From Palsa-504 sp963808315 (GTDB taxonomy: Bacteria > Actinomycetota > Actinomycetes > Streptosporangiales > Streptosporangiaceae), in contig CAWEFK010000017.1 in NCBI GenBank assembly GCA_963808315.1, positions 1 to 64,000 of the forward strand: DNA of 64,000 nucleotides, given 5' to 3'. Below are positions 26,551-36,165 of the stretch, in pieces. Numbering within the stretch: position 1 is the first letter of the stretch; every line of letters starts with the position of its first letter. A program made the position numbers and the translations under genes. Below the pieces are notes generated by a model. It ran no database searches and was not told where the DNA came from. It worked only from the letters and a program-made list of their open reading frames with translations.

Positions 26551-28231
26551 GCCGTCACGAGTTCCCACACCTGCTCCACGGTCGAGGCGCGCATGGCGTC
26601 TGCGGCCAGCGCCGCGCACGACTGCGCGTCCAGGTCCGCGAGCCAGGACCGGACCCGCTCCACCCGCGCGGCCGGAACGCTGAGCGTGCCCACCCCGAGG
26701 CCGACGAGCAGCGGCAGGACCAGCGGGTCCGCCGCCGAGTCGCCGCACACCGAGACGCCGATGCCCGCCGTCCGGCCCGCGGCCGCGACCCGTCCGATCA
26801 GGGTCAGGACCCGCGGATGGGCGGCGAGAGCGGGCTTGGCCGCGGGATCACGACGGTCAAGTCCGAGCACCTGGCCGGTCAGGTCGTTGGTCCCGATCGA
26901 GAAGAAGTCGACGGCGGGGCCGAACGTCCCGGCCGCGGCGGCGGTGCCGGGAAGCTCCACCATGATCCCGAGCCGCGGCCGGGCGACTCCCAGCGCGGCG
27001 GCCACGGCGGCCAGGACGTCACGCACCCGGCTCACCTCGTCGAGCGAGCTGACCATCGGCACCAGGATCGCCAGACGGGTGTCGCGGCCGGTCTCGAGCA
27101 CCGCCTGGAGCTGGTCGGACAGCGCCGTGCGGTGGGCGAGCAGCGCGGCCAGTCCGGCCGCAGGCGGTGAGCCCCGCAGGAACGGCGGGATCTTGTCCCC
27201 GGAGAAGTCGAGCAGCCGGACCGTGGCGATCCGGCCGGCCAGCAGGCCCAGGATGGGCGCCAGCTGGGCCCGCTGCTCGGCCTGGGCCGGCCAGGTCAGC
27301 GCCTCGGCGTAGGGAATCTCGGTGCGCAGCAGGCCCACCCCGTCGGCGCCCGCGGCCAGCCCGCGCCGGGTCTCGGCCGCCGAGGCGACGTTACACAAGA
27401 CGGTGATCTCGCGTCCGTCCGCGGTCCGGGCAGGCCCGGCCGGGACGGGCTGCCGCTGGCGGACACCGCTCCCCGCTAGCGCGGCAGCAACCCCGCCCAC
27501 GCCAAGGCCGGCCGCTGCGCCGGGGGCCGCTGCGCCGGGGGCCGCTGCGCCGGCGCGGCGGCTGCGTCAGCGCCGACGACGAGTTCGCCTCGGTCGCCAT
27601 CTAGGACGCCGGGCTGGCCGGACGTCGCTGCCAGGACCGCGGGATCGGCGCCCGCGATCATCGGCAGGCCGAGGCCGCGCGCGATGATGGCCGCGTGCGA
27701 GCTCGCGCCGCCGGCCACGGAAACCGCGCCGACCAGCCCCGCGTCGGCCAGTTCGATCAGGTCGGCCGGGCTCACCTCCTGGCGGACCAGGATGAAATCA
27801 CCGGGGGGCCGCACGACGGCAACCTGGCTGAGCTGGCCGAGCACCGCGTGCGCGACCTGGCGGACGTCGCCCGCCCGCTCGGCCAGCTCGGGATTGGGCA
27901 GCGCCGCCAGCACCGCGGCCTGCGCCTCGGTGGCCGCCAACACGGCCGTGGCGGCGTCGGTGCCGTCGCGCACCGCGGCCACCGCCGGGCCAGCCAGCAC
28001 CGGATCGGCCGCGATGAGCGCCCCGACCTCCACGATGGCGGCTTCGGCCTCGCGTCCCGCGGCGCGGAGCCGCTCGGCCAGCGCGAACCGCTGAGCCGCC
28101 ACCGCGGCGAAGGCGTCCCGCACCTCCTGCGGCGTCGCGCTGACCGATGTGCCCACATCGGCGAGATAGAGGCTGCCCGTGGCCGTGCCCTCGGAGACGG
28201 GCAGCCCCTTGAAGCGCATGGGCAACGTCAC
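26544..28231 (-). CDS. PTS enzyme I (phosphoenolpyruvate-protein phosphotransferase), one frameshift
   Basis: About 560 residues. The N-terminal HPr-binding/phosphohistidine half (28231 to about 27600) has the active His near residue 173 in GGASSHAAIIARGLGLP. The C-terminal PEP-binding barrel (about 27420-26544) has TVLCNVAS, GVGLLRTE, GIMVELPGTA, FFSIGTNDLTG and the catalytic Cys in VCGDSAAD. The halves are in different frames. The break lies near 27470-27500 next to a 15-bp GC repeat (27511-27555) that encodes an Ala/Pro linker. The start overlaps the dhaL stop (ATGA). It probably feeds HPr and DhaM. Confidence 0.87.
27511..27555. repeat. 15-bp tandem repeat in the enzyme I linker
   Basis: GCCGCTGCGCCGGGG at 27511, 27526 and (diverged) 27541. 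It encodes an Ala/Pro/Gln/Arg linker between the two enzyme I domains and lies next to the frame break. Confidence 0.8.
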
Positions 28232-28864
28232 CCGGCCTGCCGCGTCGCGACCTCGCGCAGCGCGTCCAGGATCAGCACGGTCGACGCCGCGCCCGGATCC
28301 TCGTGCCCGACGCTGCGCGGGCCGAGGTAACTGGCGCGGCCCTTGAGGGCCTGCATGGAGATCGTGGCCTGGGCTCCGGCGCTGGCCGCGTCGGTGAGGG
28401 CGCGAAGCGCCTCGCCGGCGGCGGCCCCCTCCCCCACGGCCTTGCTGAACGCGGCGACGGCCGGGGCCAGCGCGTCCACCATGGTCTTGTCGCCCTCCCG
28501 GGCCGCCCCGAGTTTCTGCACGCCGGCCAGGGCCGCCTCCAGCGCTCCGGCCAGGGCGGCCAGATCCACGTCGGGCTCATCACCGAGCGCCTTGCTGGCC
28601 CGCCGGAACGCCGTCCCGTACAGCGGGCCGGACGCGCCGCCCACCTTCGAGATCAGCGTCGAGCCGGTGGTCAGCAACACCGCGGCCAGGCGTCGGGGTA
28701 TCGGCCTGCGCCAGCGCGGCCTGAACGGAGCTGAAACCGCGGGACAGGTTGGTGCCGTGATCGGCGTCGCCGATCGCCGCATCGAGTTGGGTGAGGTGGT
28801 CACGCTGAGCCTCGACGACCGCCGCTATCTCCGCCATCCACGCGCGGAAGAATCCAGCGTCCAT
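28228..28864 (-). CDS. dhaL: Dihydroxyacetone kinase ADP-binding subunit DhaL, one frameshift
   Basis: The N-terminal part (from 28864) has the Mg-ADP motif AIGDADHGTNLSRGF. The rest, in another frame, has LTTGSTLISKVGGASGPLYGT and SYLGPRSVGHEDPGA. Reading the GGGG at 28695-28698 as GGG restores one 210-residue protein, so this is probably a homopolymer error. DhaL binds ADP as a cofactor that is rephosphorylated by DhaM and donates phosphate to dihydroxyacetone on DhaK. It is followed by enzyme I with a 4-bp overlap. Confidence 0.88.
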
Positions 28865-28903
28865 GGGCCGCTCCTTCGCGGTACTGGGAGGTACTGTCGA
28901 GTT

Positions 28904-29896
28904 CTACCGTCCCCACCGCAGCCCGGGCGTGTCCACGGTTGCGTCCCACAAATCGGTCAGCGTATCGGTGAGACTGCAGACCGTCACCGAGAAGCCCTGC
29001 ATCTCCAGGCTGGTGATGTAGTTGCCGACCAGGTTCCTGGCGATATGCGCGGTCAGGCAGGCCAGGTAGCGGCTGACCTCGTTATAGATGCCGTACAGCT
29101 CGATCAGCGGGGTTCCGCCCATGCCGTTGACCATGACCAGGAGCTCACCGGTCAGCGGCATATCGGCACCGATCGCGTCCAGGGCGATCGCGGTGACCTC
29201 CCGGGCCGTGCCGAGCGGAGCCCGGGTGCGGCCAGGCTCGCCGTGGATGCCGATGCCGAGCTCGATCTCGGCCTCGGCGAGGTCGAATGTGGGCTGGCCC
29301 GCAGCCGGCACCGTGCACGAGGTCAGGGCGACGCCGAACGACCGGCTTCGCTCGTTGACCTCGGCGGCCACCGCCGCGACCTGCGCCAGCGTCGCGCCGC
29401 GTTCGGCCAGCGCGCCGGCGATCTTCTCCACGAAGACGGTCGCCCCGGTGCCCCGCCGGCCCGCGGTGTACAGCGAGTCCTGCACGGCGACGTCGTCGTT
29501 GATCACCACCGGGGAGACCTCGATGCCGTCGTCCTCCGCCAGCTCGGCGGCCAGCTGGAAGTTGAGCACGTCCCCGGTGTAGTTCTTCACCAGGTGGACC
29601 ACGCCGGCGCCGCCGTCGACCGCCTTGGTCGCCACCAGGATCTGGTCGGGCACCGGCGAGGTGAAGACCTCGCCCGCGCAGGCGGCGTCCAGCATGCCGA
29701 AGCCGACGAAGCCGCCGTGCAGCGGCTCGTGGCCGGACCCGCCGCCCGACACCAGGCCGACCTTGCCCGGCCGCGGGCCGCCGGCCCGGGTGATGACCCT
29801 GTTCTCCAGGTCCACCGCCAGCGAGGGATGGGCGGCGGCCATGCCGGCCAGCGCGTCGGTCACCACCGAGTCCGGGCTGTTGATGAGCTTCTTCAT
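28904..29896 (-). CDS. dhaK: Dihydroxyacetone kinase substrate-binding subunit DhaK
   Basis: 330 residues from the ATG at 29896 (MKKLINSPDSVV). LVSGGGSGHEPLHGG holds the catalytic-site His, and GIGIHGEPGRTR holds the His (about residue 215) that forms the hemiaminal with dihydroxyacetone. GTGATVFVEKIAGA and the NGMGGTPLIELYGIYNEV tail are typical. First gene of the minus-strand dhaKL-ptsI unit, 39 bp before dhaL. Confidence 0.93.
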   Translation of the reverse strand: MKKLINSPDSVVTDALAGMAAAHPSLAVDLENRVITRAGGPRPGKVGLVSGGGSGHEPLHGGFVGFGMLDAACAGEVFTSPVPDQILVATKAVDGGAGVVHLVKNYTGDVLNFQLAAELAEDDGIEVSPVVINDDVAVQDSLYTAGRRGTGATVFVEKIAGALAERGATLAQVAAVAAEVNERSRSFGVALTSCTVPAAGQPTFDLAEAEIELGIGIHGEPGRTRAPLGTAREVTAIALDAIGADMPLTGELLVMVNGMGGTPLIELYGIYNEVSRYLACLTAHIARNLVGNYITSLEMQGFSVTVCSLTDTLTDLWDATVDTPGLRWGR

Positions 29897-30430
29897 GACA
29901 TGCCTTCCCGGATGGTGTCCGCGCCGGGGACCGGCTTCGCTGGCGGCCATCCCGTACCGGGTCCGGCGATACCGGGGGCGCCGTCGGGCAGGCGCTCGGT
30001 CGTGCCGCCATGGTTTGCCCGCCGACCGTCCGGGGCAGGCCAGACGGCGAGCTGCTTTCTTCCCTCCGCGGGTTTCCTTCCCTCCGCGTGCAGGCTAGTA
30101 ACTTTCCTGAATGCTGTTCGGTGTAGCCGAACGGCATTTCAAATGGAACATAAGGCTGTCCACCCAAGTCCGTCAAGGGCCCGCGGCAGGACCGACCAAG
30201 GAGGGGCCCAGGACCGGGGTCGGGCCGAGGCATGTCCTGCTCAGGATGGGTATCGAGAGCAGCCTCCTGATCAGCGGCCCGGCGGGCGGACACGCGGGGT
30301 TTCCAGACGGCACGCAGGCATGTCCGTTCGGAATTTGCCCAAATTTTACTTGGCGAGGTCATTGCCCCTGGGCCGGGCAAGTCGTACTTTGAGCCCAAGG
30401 GTCCGTCCGCAACGGCGAGGAGACCAGCTG
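29897..30430. other. Divergent regulatory gap between dhaK and glpF
   Basis: 534 bp with no convincing gene. It holds both promoters and a palindrome at 30113-30135. Long open frames here belong to the high-GC antisense of dhaK. No riboswitch-like structure was recognised. Confidence 0.6.
30113..30135. promoter_or_regulatory. Probable IclR/GylR operator ahead of glpFKD
   Basis: GCTGTTCGG and CCGAACGGC around a 5-bp spacer, 9-bp arms with one mismatch. The flank CTGAATGCTGTTCG closely matches CTGAATGTGTTCG at 25685-25697 beside the IclR gene. Confidence 0.65.
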
Positions 30431-31267
30431 ATGGCATCGTCCGCGCAAGTCGCCGAGGGGCAAGGGCAGGTCCCCTCAGCGCATCCGTGGGAACCCAGGC
30501 TGGGCCACGAGATGATGGCCGAGTTCTTCGGCACCATGATGATCCTGCTCTTCGGCATCGGCGTGGTCGCCCAGGTGGTGGCCACCACCGGGCTGGGTGA
30601 CCACAACAGCATCGCCTGGTCCTGGGGCCTGGGCGTCATGCTCGGCATCTACGTGGCCGGCCGCATCAGCGGCGCGCACCTGAATCCAGCGGTCACGATC
30701 GCCTTCGCGATGTTCCGGGGCTTTCCCTGGCGCAAGGTCGGGCCGTACATCGTGGCCCAGACCGCCGGCGCGTTCATCGCCGCGCTGATCGTGCGCTGGG
30801 ACTACACCGAGGTGCTCGCCAAGTTCGATCCGGGTCACACTCTCAAGAGCCAGTTCGTCTTCTCCACCCTGCCGGGAAACGGGGCCAACCCGGTCAGTGA
30901 CCTCGGCGCGTTCCGCGACCAGATCATCGGCACCGCGATCCTGATCTTCCTCATCTTCGCCATCACCGACGGCCGCAACACGTCCCCGCTGGCCAACCTG
31001 GCCCCGTTCATCATCGGCCTGCTCGTGGTGGGGATCGGCATGGCCTTCGGCACCGACGCGGGTTACGCCATCAACCCGGCCCGCGACTTCGGCCCCCGGC
31101 TGGCGCAATACCTGACCGGCTACTCGCACGCCTGGCGAGATCAGTACGGGCACCCGTACTTCTGGGTGCCCATCGTGGGACCGATCATCGGCGCGGTGAT
31201 CGGGGCCGCCCTCTACCACTACCTCCTGGCCAGGCACATGCCTCCCGAGGACGAAGCTAAGGTCTGA
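30431..31267 (+). CDS. glpF: Glycerol uptake facilitator (aquaglyceroporin GlpF)
   Basis: 278 residues from the ATG at 30431 with GGAGA upstream. Six membrane helices and the two NPA boxes (HLNPAVT and INPARD). GYAINPARDFGPRL is the glycerol-facilitator form of the second box. It starts the glpFKD operon, with glpK 34 bp downstream. The large upstream extension of the frame is antisense to dha genes and is not part of the protein. Confidence 0.93.
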   Translation: MASSAQVAEGQGQVPSAHPWEPRLGHEMMAEFFGTMMILLFGIGVVAQVVATTGLGDHNSIAWSWGLGVMLGIYVAGRISGAHLNPAVTIAFAMFRGFPWRKVGPYIVAQTAGAFIAALIVRWDYTEVLAKFDPGHTLKSQFVFSTLPGNGANPVSDLGAFRDQIIGTAILIFLIFAITDGRNTSPLANLAPFIIGLLVVGIGMAFGTDAGYAINPARDFGPRLAQYLTGYSHAWRDQYGHPYFWVPIVGPIIGAVIGAALYHYLLARHMPPEDEAKV

Positions 31268-31301
31268 GCTAGAACCATCCGTCTGCGGTAAGGAGGAGCG
31301 C

Positions 31302-32816
31302 ATGCCGGATTTCGTCGGTGCCGTCGACCAGGGCACCACAAGTTCCCGGTTCATGATTTTCGACCATTCGGGCAACGAGGTGGGCAAGCACCAGCTTGAG
31401 CACGAGCAGATCCTGCCGCAGGCCGGCTGGGTCGAGCACAACCCGGTGGAGATCTGGGAACGGACCGCCTCGGTCATCCAGACCGCGCTGAACCGGGCCG
31501 GGCTTGGACCGTCGGACCTGGCCGCGCTCGGGATCACCAACCAGCGCGAGACCGCCGTGGTGTGGAACCGCAAGACCGGCCGGCCCTATTACAACGCCAT
31601 CGTCTGGCAGGACACCCGCACCGACCGCATCGCCAGCGCGCTGGACCGGGACGAGCGCGGCGACGTGATCAGGCGCAAGGCCGGCCTGCCCCCCGCCACG
31701 TACTTCTCGGGCGGGAAGGTGCAGTGGATCCTGGAGAACGTCGACGGGGTGCGGGAAGCCGCCGAGAACGGCGACGCCGTCTTCGGCAACACCGATTCCT
31801 GGGTCATCTGGAACCTGACCGGAGGCCCGGACGGCGGCGTCCACGTCACCGATCCGACCAACGCCAGCCGCACGATGCTGATGAACCTCGAGACCCTGGA
31901 CTGGGACGAGGAACTGCTCGGCTTCTTCAACATCCCGCGGTCGATGCTGCCGCAGATCCGGCCCTCCTCCGACCCCGGCGGCTACGGTGAGATCCGCGGG
32001 CTGGCCGCGGTCCGGGGCGTCCCGCTCACCGGCATCCTCGGCGACCAGCAGGCCGCGACGGTCGGCCAGGTGTGCTTTGCGCCCGGCGAGGCCAAGAACA
32101 CCTACGGCACCGGCAACTTCATGTTGCTGAACACCGGCGAGGAGCTGGTGCGCAGCAAGAACGGGCTGCTCACCACGGTGTGTTACCAGTTCGGCGACGG
32201 CAAGCCGATCTACGCCCTGGAGGGCTCGATCGCGGTCACCGGATCGGCGGTCCAGTGGCTGCGCGACCAGCTGGGCATCATCTCGGGCGCGGAAGAGGTG
32301 GAATCGCTCGCCCGCCAGGTCGACGACAACGGCGGCATGTACTTCGTGCCGGCCTTCTCCGGGCTGTTCGCGCCCTACTGGCGCAGCGACGCCCGCGGCG
32401 CGATCGTCGGGCTGTCGCGCTTCAACACCAACGCCCACCTGGCCCGGGCCACGCTGGAGGCCATCTGCTACCAGAGCCGCGACGTCAGCGAGGCGATGGA
32501 ATCCGATTCCGGGGTGCACCTGGAGGTGCTGAAGGTCGACGGCGGGGTCACCGCGAACGACCTGTGCATGCAGCTGCAGGCCGACGTGCTCGGCGTTCCG
32601 GTCAGCCGTCCCGTGGTGGCCGAGACCACCGCGCTCGGCGCCGCGTACGCCGCGGGACTCGCCACCGGATTCTGGGCCAATACGGACGAACTCAAGGTCA
32701 ACTGGAACGAGTCCAAGCGATGGTTGCCCCAATGGAGTGAGCAGCAGCGCGAAGACGGGTATGCAGGCTGGAAGAAGGCGGTAACCCGCACGCTGGACTG
32801 GGTGGAGGTCGACTGA
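31302..32816 (+). CDS. glpK: Glycerol kinase
   Basis: 504 residues, full length. N-terminal GAVDQGTTSSRFMIFD, glycerol-binding residues in TNQRETAVVW and WQDTRTDR, GILGDQQAATVGQ, and TYGTGNFMLLNTG. AGGAGG lies 6 nt before the ATG. It converts glycerol entering through GlpF to glycerol-3-phosphate for GlpD. The FGGY fold is intact, with no frame damage. Confidence 0.95.
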   Translation: MPDFVGAVDQGTTSSRFMIFDHSGNEVGKHQLEHEQILPQAGWVEHNPVEIWERTASVIQTALNRAGLGPSDLAALGITNQRETAVVWNRKTGRPYYNAIVWQDTRTDRIASALDRDERGDVIRRKAGLPPATYFSGGKVQWILENVDGVREAAENGDAVFGNTDSWVIWNLTGGPDGGVHVTDPTNASRTMLMNLETLDWDEELLGFFNIPRSMLPQIRPSSDPGGYGEIRGLAAVRGVPLTGILGDQQAATVGQVCFAPGEAKNTYGTGNFMLLNTGEELVRSKNGLLTTVCYQFGDGKPIYALEGSIAVTGSAVQWLRDQLGIISGAEEVESLARQVDDNGGMYFVPAFSGLFAPYWRSDARGAIVGLSRFNTNAHLARATLEAICYQSRDVSEAMESDSGVHLEVLKVDGGVTANDLCMQLQADVLGVPVSRPVVAETTALGAAYAAGLATGFWANTDELKVNWNESKRWLPQWSEQQREDGYAGWKKAVTRTLDWVEVD

Positions 32817-32819
32817 CTC

Positions 32820-34526
32820 GTGGTGGCGGAACTATCCCCGGCCGCACGGCAAGACGCGATCGCCCAGATGTCCGAGCGAGTACTGGACATCCTGGTCGTC
32901 GGCGGAGGCGTGGTCGGGGCTGGTGCCGCTCTCGATGCCGTCACCCGCGGCCTGACCACGGCGATCGTCGAGGGCCGCGACTGGGCCAGCGGCACCTCGA
33001 GCCGGTCGAGCAAGCTCATCCACGGCGGCCTGCGGTACCTGGAGATGCTCGACTTCGGGCTGGTCCGGGAGGCCCTGACCGAGCGCGGCCTGATGCTCGA
33101 CCGGATCGCCCCGCACCTGGTCCGGCCGGTGCAGTTCCTGTACCCGCTCCAGCACCGGGGCTGGGAGCGGGCCTACGTGGGCGCCGGGATCGCGTTGTAC
33201 GACACGATGGCCTTCACCTCGGGCACGGCGCACGGGCTGAAGCGTCATCGGCACCTGACCCGCAAGCACGCCCTGCGTGAGGCGCCGTGCCTGCGCCCGG
33301 ACTCCCTCACCGGGGCCATAATCTACTCCGACGCGCAGGTGGACGACGCCAGGCACACGTTTACCGTGGTGCGGACCGCGGTCTCGTTCGGCGCGCTGGC
33401 CGCCAACGGAACCCAGGTCGTGGACTTCCTGCGGCAGGGCGAGCGGGTGACCGGCGCGCTGGTCAGGGACATCGAGACCGGGCGGACGTTCGAGGTGGCC
33501 GCCCGGCAGGTCATCAACGCCACCGGCGTGTGGACCGACGACACCCAGGGTCTGGCCGACACCCGCGGCCAGTTTCACGTGCGCGCGTCCAAGGGCATCC
33601 ACCTCGTCGTGCCCCGCGACCGGCTCCAGTCCACCACCGGGATCATCCTGCGGACCGAGAAGAGCGTGCTGTTCATCATCCCGTGGGGGCGGCACTGGAT
33701 CATCGGCACCACCGACACCGAGTGGTCGCTGGGGAAGGCCCACCCGGCGGCGAGCTCCCGGGACATCGACTACCTGCTCGAGCACGTCAACTCGGTCATC
33801 AGGTCCCCGCTCACCCGGGCGGACGTCGAGGGCGTCTACGCCGGGCTGCGGCCGCTGCTGAGCGGGGAGTCGGAGTCGACGTCGAAGCTGTCCCGCGAGC
33901 ACGTGGTCGGTCACCCGGTGCCCGGCCTGGTCGTGGTCGCGGGCGGCAAGTACACCACCTACCGGGTGATGGCCGCGGACGCCGTCGACGAGGCGGCCCG
34001 CAGCCTCGACGTCCGGGTGCCCGAGTCCTGCACCGCCCAGGTGCCGCTGATCGGGGCCGAGGGATACCGGGCGCTGTGGAATCAGCGGCACGCGCTGGCC
34101 GCGTCGGCGGACGTGCACGTCGCCCGGATCGAGCACCTGCTCAACCGCTACGGCTCCTGCATCCACGAGCTGCTTGCGATGCTGCGGGACCAGCCGTCGC
34201 TCAGGGCGCCGCTTCCCGGCGCGGACGACTATCTGCAGGTCGAGGCGCTTTACGCGGTGACCCACGAGGGGGCCAGGCACCTGGACGACGTGCTCGCCCG
34301 GCGCACCCGGATCTCGATCGAGGCCTGGGACCGCGGCGTGGCCGCCGCCCCGGTCGTGGCCGAGCTCATGGCCGGCCCGCTGAACTGGGACTCCGACACC
34401 GAACAGCGGGAAGTCGAGCACTACCTGGCCCGGGTCCAGGCCGAGCGCGACTCGCAGACCAAACCGGACGACACCGAAGCCGAGGCCGCCCGGCTCGGCG
34501 CGCCCGACATCGTCCCGCTCCCCTGA
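32820..34526 (+). CDS. glpD: Glycerol-3-phosphate dehydrogenase (FAD, membrane-associated)
   Basis: 568 residues from a GTG at 32820 (a second GTG follows at 32823), 3 bp after glpK. The FAD-binding motif is DILVVGGGVVGAGAALDAVTRG. SSKLIHGGLRYLE and GGKYTTYRVMAADAVDEA are GlpD signatures, and there is a C-terminal helical domain. It oxidises glycerol-3-phosphate to dihydroxyacetone phosphate and passes electrons to quinone. The stop-codon region is duplicated as a 23-bp tandem repeat (34509 and 34532). Confidence 0.94.
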   Translation: MVAELSPAARQDAIAQMSERVLDILVVGGGVVGAGAALDAVTRGLTTAIVEGRDWASGTSSRSSKLIHGGLRYLEMLDFGLVREALTERGLMLDRIAPHLVRPVQFLYPLQHRGWERAYVGAGIALYDTMAFTSGTAHGLKRHRHLTRKHALREAPCLRPDSLTGAIIYSDAQVDDARHTFTVVRTAVSFGALAANGTQVVDFLRQGERVTGALVRDIETGRTFEVAARQVINATGVWTDDTQGLADTRGQFHVRASKGIHLVVPRDRLQSTTGIILRTEKSVLFIIPWGRHWIIGTTDTEWSLGKAHPAASSRDIDYLLEHVNSVIRSPLTRADVEGVYAGLRPLLSGESESTSKLSREHVVGHPVPGLVVVAGGKYTTYRVMAADAVDEAARSLDVRVPESCTAQVPLIGAEGYRALWNQRHALAASADVHVARIEHLLNRYGSCIHELLAMLRDQPSLRAPLPGADDYLQVEALYAVTHEGARHLDDVLARRTRISIEAWDRGVAAAPVVAELMAGPLNWDSDTEQREVEHYLARVQAERDSQTKPDDTEAEAARLGAPDIVPLP

Positions 34527-34554
34527 CCGATATCGTCCCGCTCCCCTGACCGCG
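34509..34554. repeat. 23-bp tandem duplication of the glpD stop-codon region
   Basis: ATCGTCCCGCTCCCCTGACC occurs at 34509 and again at 34532, with a 23-bp period. The first copy contains the TGA that ends glpD. Confidence 0.85.
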
Positions 34555-34562
34555 GCGCAAAC

Positions 34563-34735
34563 CTTAACCACACCTGAACCTGTTGTGGTGCGGGTGCTAG
34601 TAAGTGGCCGGGCATGATTGCTATCAGAGTTCCTTGCTTCCCAGCGCGGCCAGCCCCCTACGGCGGCCCGCCCCGGGCGACAACGGAGGTCCGTATTGCT
34701 GAGGCAACCCTGCCGCCTCAGCAATACGGACCCGG
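34563..34735 (+). ncRNA. Structured non-coding element, copy B
   Basis: Second copy of the element at 24827-25008, 37 bp after the glpD stop and in the same orientation. The hairpin is perfect over 18 bp (34688-34705 with 34715-34732) and has the same 9-nt loop AACCCTGCC. The conserved CTTAACC.CACCTGAAC block begins 125 bp upstream of the hairpin, against 121 bp in copy A. A weaker GGCC/GGCC hairpin with a CCCCTAC loop (34648-34668) corresponds to copy A's smaller hairpin. No T-run follows here. It could be a 3' UTR-derived RNA of glpFKD or an independent small RNA. Confidence 0.65.
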
Positions 34736-35028
34736 CGCCCGCGCAGACCCGGCAATTTAATCCCGGGACCGTCGGGATCCCGGCAGAAGAGATAATTAAG
34801 CACCTAATTACCAAGATTCTTATATCGGTGGAATCTAATCTCCGAATGTGTCGAATCGCGCAAAAAGGGCACTCTGAGATCTTCTGCAAAATGGCGGCGC
34901 TGAACGTTTATCGCCTTTAAGTTCCGGTGAATACGGTAACTCTTCCTGCTGATCTGTGGTTAGACTAACGCTATTGAGGGTCCAGGCTGTACCGACTGCT
35001 TGAAGCCTGGGCGAACGCAGGGGGAAAT
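34736..35028. other. Gap between element B and a PP2C gene
   Basis: 293 bp, AT-richer than its neighbours (about 34780-34930). It holds a CCAGGC/GCCTGG inverted repeat near 34983-35011 just before a ribosome-binding site. No gene is recognised. Confidence 0.5.
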
Positions 35029-36165
35029 ATGTCACTCGCCGATCCGGAATCTAGTCAAGATTCCGGCTACGCCGATATCTTGTCCGACCCCACGCCGCGG
35101 GAGCTGGTCGAGTCAGGCAGGCTCACCGCACCCGGGCCGGCCGAACGGCCGGCCGCCGGGCTGAGGGAGTCACTGGGTGAGTGCCGCCGACCTGCCCGGT
35201 ACGGCCAGCATCATCGCGTGGGCCGGAGTCCCGGTGCACGACCAGGACGGCCAGGTCACGGGGGTACTCTGGGCCGCTGACCGGGTACCACGCCAGTGGA
35301 GTGCCGACAATATCGCGGTCCTGGAGGCCCTGGCCCAGGTGGCCTCGAACGAAGTGGCGTTGCGAGCGGCCCTGGCCCACAGCTCCGGACGAGCCGCGCT
35401 AGCCCACACCCTAGAGGAAAGCTTGCGGCCGCCTCCGCTGACGGCCATCCCCGGCCTGCAGGTCGCCGCGCGGTATGCCCCGGGCGGGACCGGGTCGCAG
35501 GTGCTCGGGGATTTCTGCGACGTGTTCCCGTCGGTCGGGGGACCTGGGGCGTCGTCGTCGGCGATGTGTGCGGCAAGGGTTCGTTCGCGGCCAGGCGCAC
35601 CGCGCTGGCCCGGTATGCCCTCCGGGCGGTGGCCCGCAAGGCGACCCGGCCGAGCCTGCTGCTGGCGGACCTTAATCAGGTGCTGCTTGACTGGCCCACC
35701 GATGATCCGCGGTTCATGACCGCGATCTACGCGGCGGTACGGCCTGTCCGCGGCGGGGCCAGGGTGCGGATCAGTTCCGCCGGGCACCCGCTGGCGCTGG
35801 TTCGGGCCGCGGGTGGCCACGTGCATGAGCTCGGGCGGCCGGGCACCCTGCTCGGAGTCCTCGATCGTCCTGAGCTGCACGACTCGCAGCGGCTGCTGCA
35901 GCCGGGCGACAGCCTGATCTTGTATTCCGATGGCGTCACCGAGGCGCGCAGCGAACTCGACAGGAACCTATACGGCGACGAACGGCTCCGCCAGCTGGTC
36001 GCCCGGCCCGGCGACCTGACCGCAGCCGCCATGGCCGAGGCCATCCAGCTCGCCGTCGGAACGTTCAGCGGCGGCCGGCTCAGCGACGACACCGTGGTGC
36101 TGGTGGTCAAGGTTCCCTGGCCGCCCGCCGGGGCGGGCCGGTCACCGGGCCGCGCGCGAGGCTAG
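35029..36165 (+). CDS. GAF(partial)-PP2C serine phosphatase, two frameshifts
   Basis: The ATG at 35029 follows AGGGGGA. The short N-terminus is in one frame. From about 35177 the second half of a GAF domain is in another (AWAGVPVHDQDGQVTGVLWAADRVPRQWSADNIAVL). From about 35540, at a G5 tract, the PP2C domain continues in the third (WGVVVGDVCGKGSFAARRTALARYALRA, ILYSDGVTEAR, SDDTVVLVV). The first half of the GAF domain seems absent even allowing for frame, so part of the damage may be real. It probably acts in the same anti-sigma network as the genes at 2-11277. Confidence 0.75.

Noticed and set aside
28343..30430. Very long plus-strand open frame ahead of glpF
   Set aside because: It is antisense to dhaL/dhaK, rich in Arg/Gln/His, and glpF has its own ATG with a ribosome-binding site at 30431.
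31269..34889. Long minus-strand frames opposite glpK and glpD
   Set aside because: Third-codon-position GC bias creates open antisense frames; no domain pattern is visible in them.
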